Shown in pieces: positions 23,101-30,129 of a stretch of 40,773 bases of DNA. Under the pieces are notes generated by a model. It made no database searches. It was not told the origin of the DNA and saw nothing but the letters and a program-made list of their open reading frames with translations. Both the position numbers and the translations under genes were made by a program. Origin of the DNA: Phoronis australis (taxonomy: Eukaryota; Phoronida; Phoronidae). Numbering within the stretch: position 1 is the stretch's first letter; each line of letters begins with the position of its first letter. Location: positions 425,694 through 466,466 of the forward strand of contig NMRA01000107.1 of NCBI GenBank assembly GCA_002633005.1. Reading direction: 5' to 3'.

Positions 23101-24583
23101 AAAATGTGACCTTTGGCCTCCAGCGAATTGAAGTAACTGATTCTGAGCGCATGCGCGCATTTTTCATAAATGAGAGGGAGATTGGAAACTCTGTGGTAAC
23201 TACAGAGTTTTTCCTTTGCACGTACTTCAAAAATCGTGAATTTTGTGATTTTTTCTGGGAATGTCCTCACAGAGTAAAGTAAACTAATCTATTATACTAG
23301 ACGTTGCGAGATGGTACTTTCGTCAGGAATTGCTTAAAAGATATTTTTGACGAGCTTTCGTGTTCCATGTCTCTTTAAAGTCGCCATACAAATTACGTTC
23401 TAGTGTCAAAAATTCTCTACACGCACATTTGTTCTTCCAACGCGAACCTCAAATCCTTGTTAAACTTAATAAAACGTCTAGAATTCAATCTTTGAAGTCC
23501 GCAGTGTTGTTGAGGTAGCCTGCCGTGACAGGTATCTGTAGTGAGTCTCGTTTGATGCAACAACGAAGTTGGAGCTCTTGACAAAGGCTAGGGGGTAGCA
23601 TTTCATCTGAGAAACAAACTGAGAACAACTGTATCAACAGTATTCGGTCCGAAGTTGCAGGTTTATTGCGCCTTTGAAAATTGGAAATTGCGTGCACTTT
23701 TCTCGGTGTTCCGTCTTTACAAATTCTGCTTCAAAGTTCATGTTACGTAAACTTGATTTGTGACCTTGCGGTCATTCGTTTAAATGAATCGTTATTTCAT
23801 TTGATAATGATGATTACTCGAATGCTACAGTGGGTAAAGCTAACCAAAGACTGATCGCCTTACCTCACTCAAAACATACTGGCTACTCTTGACAATGAAT
23901 AGGGCAATACGACTTAACAAAAGGGTTTGTACTCGCTAATAATAGGCATGGTCATATACTATTAATTGAACAACAAAAGCACTAATGTTGCCATAAAGGT
24001 GTACACAGCTCTCAATTATGGGCACAGTAAAAATTTGTTGAGTAAATGTTGGTGAGCCAATCGAGGCATTTTTCACTGGTGCATTAAATTAGTTTCCGTT
24101 AATAACGTCATTCTACTCTTCAAATTAACTTCCAAATTTTAATCACTTGTTCGGCGAACTTGTTCTTCTTACAGCTTGTAATCTCATCGTACACTTACAC
24201 AAATCATGTGATACTATAAGCTACTCCGTTGTAGGCCTACCTACCTTGAATGTTCATGTAGGCTTGTGGCTATGTTTGATCCGGCTGAGAGGTTAAGGCT
24301 AATGAACAGATTTTCTGAACCAAAAAATGTTAAGAAACTGCTTGGACAGGTTGTTGTCAGTAACTCTACAAGCACCAACCAATCAGAGCCCGGGGGATAT
24401 TAATGAAAATATGCCGCTGCAGGTAGAACTGTAGTTTACACTGTACCTGCCTATGCCTCGTATTCCCGTTACACCTCTGGCTAGGCACTGTAAGCGTAAC
24501 TTGTCCAGCGGGTCTGTTGCTCTCGCTAGCGCTACCTCGCTCTTCTTTTTCAGGTCGCGTTCTTCGCTCGCGGATGCCGCCAT
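17009..24583 (-). CDS. CAPSL: Calcyphosin-like EF-hand protein, complete gene of five coding exons
   Basis: Joined exons 24583-24447, 20465-20288, 18485-18389, 17722-17610 and 17110-17009 give 208 residues in one frame with all splice phases matching. This equals the usual length of the calcyphosin/calcyphosine-like family and follows it from end to end: [16 protein letters not shown] near the start, four EF-hand regions, and [10 protein letters not shown] then MMRNAYKL at the C terminus. EF1 loop (52-63, D-x-S-x-S-x-S) and EF2 loop (88-99, [12 protein letters not shown]) look able to bind calcium; EF3 (124-135) ends in Asp rather than Glu; EF4 (about 168-180) is irregular, as in the family. 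Known of the family: calcium-binding, cytosolic, often in ciliated cells; the role here is inferred. The start ATG has a fair context (GAGATGG); the frame is open upstream, so a longer N terminus cannot be excluded. No damage: probably functional. Confidence 0.95.
17610..17722 (-). CDS. CAPSL: Calcyphosin-like gene, exon 4
   Basis: Acceptor GCTTATAG ends at 17723; donor ACA|GTGAGA at 17610/17609. The first two bases complete a Gly codon begun in exon 3. It encodes [20 protein letters not shown] and the start of the irregular EF4 loop ([11 protein letters not shown]). The plus strand in this interval shows nothing of its own. Confidence 0.95.
17882..18012 (+). repeat. Mini-element, decayed two-unit copy
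   Basis: Two imperfect units (starting near 17882 and 17947), each with CACTGA...AAGTGGG...GGGGGCTATA...CCCATG, the same family as 25125-25175 and 40124-40278. Located in intron 3 of the calcyphosin-like gene. The target duplication is no longer clear. Confidence 0.7.
18389..18485 (-). CDS. CAPSL: Calcyphosin-like gene, exon 3
   Basis: Acceptor AATTACAG ends at 18486; donor AAAG|GTAAGC at 18389/18388. It encodes [11 protein letters not shown] and the EF3 loop [12 protein letters not shown], followed by one base of a split Gly codon. Confidence 0.95.
18870..19985 (-). mobile_element. LINE 3' fragment in intron 2 of the calcyphosin-like gene
   Basis: The minus strand reads the YLG block (YLGIFFY, near 19900, with stops around it), a longer intact stretch at 19851-19381 with [20 protein letters not shown] and [20 protein letters not shown] (thumb region), then, after frameshifts, a C-terminal Cys/His knuckle at 19231-18920 (RLCLICNDL and EDEYHFLL). 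The 3' end has GGGCCAGAGGCC and an A/T-rich tail near 18860-18915. It lacks the 5' part and the catalytic palm. Same family and same relative orientation as 7740-9090, and sense to the host gene. Confidence 0.88.
20288..20465 (-). CDS. CAPSL: Calcyphosin-like gene, exon 2
   Basis: Acceptor TGTCTTACAG ends at 20466; strong donor CGA|GTAAGTATG at 20288/20287. The first base completes an Arg codon split with exon 1. It encodes EF1 and EF2, separated by [20 protein letters not shown]. Confidence 0.96.
20466..24446 (-). other. Intron 1 of the calcyphosin-like gene
   Basis: About 4 kb with no recognised coding sequence on either strand. Notable sites are a CRE-type TGACGTCA at 22190-22197 and an NRF1-like palindrome GCGCATGCGC at 23147-23156. 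Neither is shown to be used. Confidence 0.6.
24447..24583 (-). CDS. CAPSL: Calcyphosin-like gene, exon 1 (first coding)
   Basis: ATG at 24583-24581 with G at -3 and G at +4; donor GGCAG|GTACAG at 24447/24446 splits an Arg codon. It encodes [20 protein letters not shown] and then the family signature [14 protein letters not shown]. Confidence 0.93.
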
Positions 24584-24805
24584 CTCAGTCTCCGCAATCT
24601 GATTAAACCTCAGGCGACGTTTCCAGTCGGTGACAAAATCAAAACTGATTCGCAAGTTCAGCCAAGGAACTGCTTTCTGCCACTGGTGGAAATGAAGCTA
24701 AACAATGTTTGCGGTCACAGGAATTACTGCAGTATCTGTTACCAGTGCTTATTGCGAGGTAACTTGCATTTTGTCATCGTGAGCCACAAACTGGGAAGCT
24801 TAAAG

Positions 24806-24813
24806 TGACGTCA
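24806..24813. promoter_or_regulatory. CRE palindrome upstream of the calcyphosin-like gene
   Basis: Perfect TGACGTCA about 225 bp upstream of the start codon, a CREB/ATF consensus site. A GTTGCC half of an RFX X-box follows at about 24828. Promoter use is inference from position only. Confidence 0.35.
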
Positions 24814-25124
24814 GATTTATCCGACGCTTGTTGCCAAGGGTCATTATTATTAGTACTCTCACGTCCCACCAGGGGGCTGTTTCTCAGAATCTACAGTCTT
24901 TTGACAAGTGGATTAGCCTAGCTGTTTCACGAAAACAGGCTAAGGCTGAAAGTGAGAAAATAAGTCTACAACGTCAAGCCAAAATGCAGAAATCCGTATC
25001 CTGCTCCCGAGATAGTATTCTAATAAAACACTAACTGAGCCAAAAGAGTAGGCTACAGAAACATCCGATTTTGGCTATTCGTAGTAAGATATCTGATGTC
25101 TTCGCGCTCATAATACTATAAAGA

Positions 25125-25175
25125 CATGGGCAGGGGGGTATAGCTCCCTCTCATTTCAGTGCTGCGCCTTCCATG
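25125..25175 (-). mobile_element. 51-bp mini-element with 5-bp target duplication
   Basis: Begins and ends CATG and is flanked on both sides by AAAGA (25120-25124 and 25176-25180). On the minus strand it reads GGCGCAGCACTGAAA, then a G/A block, TATA, a C run and TGCCCATG, matching the units at 40124-40278 and 17882-18012. It has no coding capacity, so movement would need enzymes from elsewhere. Confidence 0.75.
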
Positions 25176-25356
25176 AAAGACAAAAGTTGATATTCCTTTC
25201 GAGAGACCAGCCCATGGTGTGCTAACGGCGCAAAGGCGAGTCCGTATCTTCCTCGAGGCAGAAATTGTCCGGCATCCACCAGCACTTTTGAAGCAGAATG
25301 ATTGGCGACAGAGTCTCTGAGATGCTTGATGCTAATCGGCACTTTCAAGGAGTTTA
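25151..25356 (-). other. Candidate terminal exon running into a mini-element
   Basis: A long pyrimidine tract and TTAG (25380-25357) form a strong acceptor on the minus strand. The frame then reads NSLKVPISIKHLRDSVANHS and continues open to a TGA at 25153-25151 inside the mini-element, so the last residues (MEGAALK) would be supplied by it. Without the insertion the frame would meet TAG one codon later. I do not recognise the protein and found no upstream exon. Confidence 0.3.
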
Positions 25357-25600
25357 CTAAGAAGAGGAGGGAGAAGGAATCCCTTATTTCAAAAATAAAT
25401 GCAATTTACAAGCAAAACAATCGATACGGACATTAAAGGAGAATGCCACCCAATTTAATTAGTCTGTTTTGCCGTCTTAATCGATCTATATCCACATCGC
25501 CTTGCAGGCGGTCGACCTTACCTTGCCGAGAGGTGTCGCATTAACCTGTGAGGAATGTGAGAAACGACGCAGCGACGTCAGTGGTTCATTTGCAGAGTTA

Positions 25601-25735
25601 ATGCCGCTATGTTGCGGTTTCATCGTTCCCGCTTGTCCGAACTATGCAGCTGCGAAGAAATCGGGTATATCGTTTTTTCGACTTCCTCGACAGTCCGAAA
25701 TGCTTAGGAAGTGGCTCGCGGTAGTGAAGAATTAA
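25601..25735 (+). pseudogene. THAP-domain fragment
   Basis: From an ATG at 25601 the frame reads MPLCCGFIVPACPNY, then GISFFRLPRQSEMLRKWLAV, then a stop. This is the first half of a THAP zinc domain (C...C, FF-x-x-P, KW). The later Cys-x2-His and AVPTM box are absent, so it is either a first exon whose donor I cannot see or a remnant of a THAP gene or P-element-type transposase. The frame is open further upstream to about 25502. Confidence 0.5.
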
Positions 25736-25739
25736 AAGT

Positions 25740-26354
25740 ACGCTGTAAATAGAAAGTATGAGGCCGTGAATCATCTCCGAGTCTATGGCCTGCAGTCGTC
25801 GCGGGACAGTGCCTGATGAATGCCGGCTTACCAAATAACTATTCATACTTTCCGTTGACGGTCTGAGCTTGTTCAAGGCGCCTCTTTAGTATTTCTTCAT
25901 CACTGTATTCCTGTTCGAACTGATAGCCTGTGAAACTTAACGATCCACCTGCGAAGTCTTCGTTGGGATGAGCTCTCGTCTAAGTCGAGATTTTAAGTTG
26001 CCGCCGGTGTTGACGTTTATTACTGAGCATTCTGTTTCAAAATGAATTATTCTCACCCTTATACCAATACTTATGTAAAACTGAAACAAAGTGTGTCTCA
26101 TAAGATACAATTTGGAATGCCTTAGGAGTGTTAGTGAGTGCAAATGATTTGAGAAGCCAGCGATGAATAAATCACAGCAGATTACCTTGCTGGCTCGTGC
26201 ATCACTAATCAACCTCTCTACTTATACTTGTCTGATGTCAAGCTGCTCGCTCAACTACGCACCTTCTAGTCCCAATTGGCTGAGTTCAACGATGGTAGCC
26301 GACTGCTCGAAGCTGGTACTAGATGTTGCCATGCTGCCAACAACTATCATTGCT
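25740..26354. other. No gene recognised
   Basis: Nothing identified up to the edge of the duplicated tetraspanin block near 26355. Confidence 0.4.
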
Positions 26355-27036
26355 ACTACAAAATTTCCGCTAATTCCAGAAGAGGCCTCAGATAGCATGG
26401 CCATTTCTGACGCTAAAATATCATATCTGACAAAATGTTCCGAAGGACAGTCAAATTGGTTGGTGTGGTACCAACAGCGACGCATCACTTCGTCGTCAAT
26501 GTACCAGGTCCTCCACACAAACTAAATTTGTCCTTCTACATCTTTTTGAAGGATCCATGTGTGGATCACATCTATACCTTCAAACACAAGTTTCAAAATA
26601 AGCATTTCGCATAAGGCAAGGAAAACTCTCTACGAAATGACACTGAACAACATACATCGACTACAATTGCTATCTGGGCCCAGTTGCATAAAAGTTATAC
26701 GCCGTATAGCAACAATGACGTCGCATTATCACGCGTCACGATGTTATTGTTGAACAATGCACTTGACGTCACGCAACAATCAAACTTATCCAGCGGATAT
26801 CTTTTGAAGCTTTATGCAACTCAGCCCTGGTTATCAGATATTGTTGTGATAGTGAGTGCGGCTTTGGCAAGTTTTTGGTTGAGACTGTTGACTTGCTCAC
26901 AAAGCTGTTCTTTTTCGTGGTGCAGGGAACTTATCTTTACCACTATTATGTCATTCAACAAGACTGTTGCACCAGCCTGCTGTATTGCTTGCAATTTTTC
27001 AGGCACAGGTGCGTCACCACTCTCTACATCCCCCAT
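26255..27036 (-). pseudogene. Coiled-coil ORF remnant, copy 1, split by a MITE
   Basis: On the minus strand an ATG at 27036 opens MGDVESGDAPVPEKLQAIQQ, followed by a coiled-coil-like stretch (HHEKEQLCEQVNSLNQKLAK). The 155-bp MITE at 26676-26829 interrupts it. Further on, 26518-26255 reads WRTWYIDDEVMRRCWYHTNQ. Both pieces have counterparts in the second block (near 36680-36152), where codons are partly kept but stops and frameshifts intervene. It was probably protein coding before the duplication. Family not recognised. Confidence 0.4.
26676..26829. mobile_element. MITE of about 155 bp
   Basis: Terminal inverted repeats GGGCCCAGTTGCATAAAA (left) and GGGCTGAGTTGCATAAAG (right end, reverse-complemented). 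The second block has the empty site near 36488-36495, proving insertion after the duplication. Flanks TATCTG and TATCAG suggest a short target duplication. The interior has ATTGTTGAACAAT and two GACGTC sites, but no open frame of note. Confidence 0.85.
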
Positions 27037-27678
27037 AAGAACCTGACTTTTGTCTGCTCAATCATTTATCAGATTTCTCTACTGACTCATTTTACACCTG
27101 CAAAATTCAAAGCTTGACATGGTTTTTAAGTCAAATAGGCTGAAACTAGCGACTTGGAAGGCACCCACAAGGTCAGAGTGCATTCTGTCCAGGTAGATGC
27201 TCTTTACAAATGTAGAACAAATTGTTTAAGCAGCTGTGAATCTGCGCTACCGTCAAAAATGAACATGATTTAGAGCATTCAGAGGTCTACACTTGTCTCT
27301 CACTCAAATGACAAATGGATTCTTGGGCATGGAAACAATTGAGTTTATTGCAAGAGTCCGAAAGCAGCTCATAAACTCAAGTGACCTGACAAGCCATCTT
27401 TGTTGAGCTTGTGGCTAAACAATGTATTTGAGTTCTTTGAAAGATCTTAGTCACTCCTTCCAGTATCGTCAGCGTTCCATTTTGGCTTTGACGATTCAAT
27501 CAATCCCTTTCCGTTTTCAAATGAAATTGCCATCATGTAGATATACGGCCCGAGTAAAACGTGCTCGTTTTCGATAAAAATATCGCGTGTAGCTACAGCA
27601 CACTCACGCGCTAATCGTCATAGAAAATTGCACAAAACGTGCTCACAAAAAGTAATCTCAGTAGAGAAATATGTCACA

Positions 27679-29190
27679 ATGAGTCAGCGACCAAGCAAAA
27701 ATATGGTGGTTCGAGTTGAACCACCTACTAGCCAAGTGGAAAGAAAGAACTCAGTGAGCTTTATAAGCACCAAACTTAAATACTTCATGTTCTTCGCCAA
27801 TTTTCTTTTTTGGCTTGTTGGCGCTTTGGTGATTGCAGTTGGCATCTATGCATTTCTGGAAAATAAGAAGTTCTCTGCAAGACAACCAGGAAAGTCAGTC
27901 GAAGGACTCTCGCCTGTTTTTGACGTCATACTCAACGCAGGGATTGTGCTCATTATTGCTGGGTCCATCATCTTTATCTTTGCTTTCAGTGGATGTATTG
28001 GTTCTTTGAGAGAAAACATATTTTTGTTGGACTTTTTTGGTTTTTCTCTTAGCCTCCTATTCCTGGTTCAGTGCGGAGGAATGATTGCTGTCTTTATATT
28101 TAGCGATGACGTGCAAGAGTTTCTTATTAAACATTTAAAGGAGGAGGCAATACCTCGCTATAGAGAGAATCTAGACCTTCAGAACCTGATAGACTTTATC
28201 CAAGAAACAGCTGGGTGTTGTGGCATTGGAGATAAAGGTCCCGAAGACTGGTCGTTAAATATGTACTTCAACTGTAGCATAAAAAGACAGGAGCTCATCA
28301 TGAAAAATCCAGATTCGTGCGGTGTGCCCTCGTCTTGCTGCGTTGTTAAAACTGGTAAGCTTAAAAATAACTTATGTGGTAGAGGTATTCAAATCATGAC
28401 CGGCACAGAACGAGCTAACCTTGTATACGACATTGGTTGTCTCATAAAGTTAAAACAAGTAGCAGCAGACAATCGAAACGCATTCATTGTTATTGGAGTG
28501 TGTATGGCAGTTCCACAGATAATTGCCATTGCTATGGGTTTCACCTTGTCAAGCCAGATAAAGTCTCAAAGGCACACCATGGCTCATGCAGAAGCTCTTC
28601 AACTGAATAGAGAAAAAGCAGAACAAAAAGCCAGTGCAGACGAGTCTTCTGCTCAGTCCCGCTTGCCGGGATTGTCTCGTAAATCGAATGTACAAACACC
28701 AATTGATCAAAAGAGGCCCGCCATAAAACCACCGACTAGTGCAGCGGCGAACGTGCTCCCAGAAGACGTTCATTCAAAAATGAGCCCTAGGCCTCAAGAT
28801 ACCAAAAGAGTATTCGCCAAAGGAAACGTGCTCCCAGAAGACGCTCGTTTGAAAATGAGCCCTAAGCCTCCAGATACCAAAAAAACATTCGCCAAGGTAA
28901 ACGTGCGCCCAGAAGACGTTCGTTTGAAAATGAGCCCTAAGCCTCAAGATACCAAAAGAACATTCGCCAAAAGAGACGTGCACCCAGAAGACGCTCGTTT
29001 GAAAATGATCCCTAAGCCTCGAGATCTCAAAAGAACATTTGCCAAACGAGACTTGCGCCTAAAAGAGGTTCGTTTGAAAATGAGCCCTAAGCCTAAAGAT
29101 ACCAAAAGAACATTCGCCAAGGGAAATGACTTGTCAACTCATGCTCCGTTTAAAGTTAAGACTAGACGATACATGAGCGCCAATTTTTAG
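27679..29190 (+). CDS. 8-cysteine (TspanC8-like) tetraspanin with repeat-bearing tail
   Basis: 503 residues, single exon. The ATG (context ACAATGA) is the first in frame. Membrane segments lie at about 35-58, 83-105, 115-141 and 268-291. The large loop (142-267) has CCG at 180-182 and eight cysteines (180, 181, 199, 214, 220, 221, 233, 254) with GPEDWSLNMYFNCS and CGVPSSCC, the layout of TspanC8 members (Tspan5/14/15/17/33), which escort ADAM10 in vertebrates; that role here is inference. N198 is a possible glycosylation site. The cytoplasmic tail of about 210 residues is unusual; tetraspanin tails are normally short. It contains five 25-residue repeats (358-482). The lack of introns suggests a retrocopy origin. 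The 200-bp upstream flank, including a TATA-like stretch near 27573-27584, is conserved in the copy at 38461. Confidence 0.92.
   Translation: MSQRPSKNMVVRVEPPTSQVERKNSVSFISTKLKYFMFFANFLFWLVGALVIAVGIYAFLENKKFSARQPGKSVEGLSPVFDVILNAGIVLIIAGSIIFIFAFSGCIGSLRENIFLLDFFGFSLSLLFLVQCGGMIAVFIFSDDVQEFLIKHLKEEAIPRYRENLDLQNLIDFIQETAGCCGIGDKGPEDWSLNMYFNCSIKRQELIMKNPDSCGVPSSCCVVKTGKLKNNLCGRGIQIMTGTERANLVYDIGCLIKLKQVAADNRNAFIVIGVCMAVPQIIAIAMGFTLSSQIKSQRHTMAHAEALQLNREKAEQKASADESSAQSRLPGLSRKSNVQTPIDQKRPAIKPPTSAAANVLPEDVHSKMSPRPQDTKRVFAKGNVLPEDARLKMSPKPPDTKKTFAKVNVRPEDVRLKMSPKPQDTKRTFAKRDVHPEDARLKMIPKPRDLKRTFAKRDLRLKEVRLKMSPKPKDTKRTFAKGNDLSTHAPFKVKTRRYMSANF
28750..29124 (+). repeat. Five in-frame 75-bp tandem repeats in the tetraspanin tail
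   Basis: Five units of 75 bp without spacers, each encoding 25 residues close to the pattern N/D-V-x-P-E-D-x-R-L-K-M-S-P-K-P-x-D-T-K-R-T-F-A-K-x. The core KMSPKPQDTKRTFAK is strongly basic and carries an SP site in four of five units. Only one remnant unit exists in the duplicate (39516-39584). Confidence 0.95.
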
Positions 29191-29572
29191 AACATGATCG
29201 ATGTATCTGTGTCTGGCGTTGCCAAAATCGACTATTCTTCTAAAAGTCATCATAAGCGGCATTCGGGATACCCACAAAACATTTCGCGCATATACAACCC
29301 GGACATCACGGAAAGTTTAGGTGGTACAGAATTGCAGAAAGTATTGTGCGCAATCGACAAAGCAATACTGAAATGTGTAATATCATCTGCCGAATCTCAT
29401 ATGGAGTCACATTCATTCAGTGGACTTATAATTGCGTTTTTGTTCTCGATACGTGATCTTGTTTGGAATGAAGACTGAAATCGTGTAGAGGGAGGAATGA
29501 TGAAGACAATTTGATTATGATCCTATATTTATGCGGATCACATGAGTTACATTACGTGATATTCTTTTACAA
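29191..29572 (+). other. 3' flank of tetraspanin copy 1
   Basis: A short open frame from 29194 (94 codons) is not kept open in the duplicate block, so it is read as untranslated sequence. No clear AATAAA was found here; the second copy has one at about 39708. Confidence 0.5.
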
Positions 29573-29580
29573 TACACACA

Positions 29581-29626
<46 letters not shown>
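29573..29626. repeat. (CA)n microsatellite
   Basis: About 27 CA units, near-perfect. The corresponding place in copy 2 (near 40070-40090) has no expansion, so it grew after the duplication. Confidence 0.95.
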
Positions 29627-29630
<4 letters not shown>

Positions 29631-29760
29631 TAAACACAAAACGTACCGAAATGGCGTAGACACATAGGGTATCCCACATACATAGGAATACGAAGTAACA
29701 TCCCGCGAGACATTATTCCGCGAATTCCACGTTTTATATATTCCATGCGGTTCGAATTCT

Positions 29761-30016
29761 TAAAGTCCTGGTCTCACACGTTGTTAACCCTTACTAAATG
29801 GTTAGAGGATGTTATAAGGATCCAAGAAGTACCTACCCCATAACTAATACACGATCCGTACTCGAAAAAAAGTTTAAATAAACGCGCCACTCACGATTCG
29901 CACCCGAAGAACTACCGCCATTTTGAACTTGCCGCGAACCCGGAAGTGCAATTCATTCAGGAACCCAGGCTAAGAAAACGCCGTCAGTGCGAGTGCCTGT
30001 TACCAGCCTGCAAACG
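29761..30016 (-). repeat. Inverted, diverged copy of a piece of the 9-kb repeat
   Basis: Its reverse complement aligns with 9887-10138 (roughly 70% by eye). It begins just where copies 1 and 2 of the tetraspanin block stop matching, so it may have been inserted at, or helped make, that breakpoint. Confidence 0.7.
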
Positions 30017-30129
30017 GGGAAAATAATGGACATTAAATTTAAATAGTGTAACATTTCGAATCTGTACTGGGCTAACTTTCAGAATGAACAGAGCTAATTT
30101 TGTTGATTGGCACAAACACTAATTGATTA

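Larger units (their letters stand above)
26355..29765. repeat. Duplicated tetraspanin block, copy 1
   Basis: Matches 36165-40390 in the same orientation, strongest over the tetraspanin coding region and its 200-bp upstream flank. Private to this copy: the MITE at 26676-26829, five tail repeats and a (CA)n tract. Missing from this copy: the 1.1-kb segment at 37093-38236 and the mini-element dimer at 40124-40278. Confidence 0.9.

Noticed and set aside
23147-23156. NRF1-like palindrome GCGCATGCGC as a promoter
   Set aside because: Isolated inside an intron with no transcript start or gene nearby; kept only as a note in the intron entry.
22693-23282. Two plus-strand open frames (80 and 94 codons) in intron 1
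   Set aside because: No family resemblance, no clear splice borders linking them, inside an intron of the opposite strand.
27628-27678. Possible N-terminal extension of the tetraspanins from a TTG codon
   Set aside because: The frame is open in both copies, but there is no ATG before 27679 (38461 in copy 2). Animal genes rarely start at TTG and the ATG has a good context.
28541-28983. Minus-strand open frames opposite the tetraspanin tail
   Set aside because: Mirror frames of the 75-bp repeats; the plus frame has the tetraspanin context and the conserved peptide.
29194-29475. 94-codon open frame right after the first tetraspanin
   Set aside because: The matching region in the duplicate (39650-39920) has several indels that break the frame, so it is read as 3' untranslated sequence.
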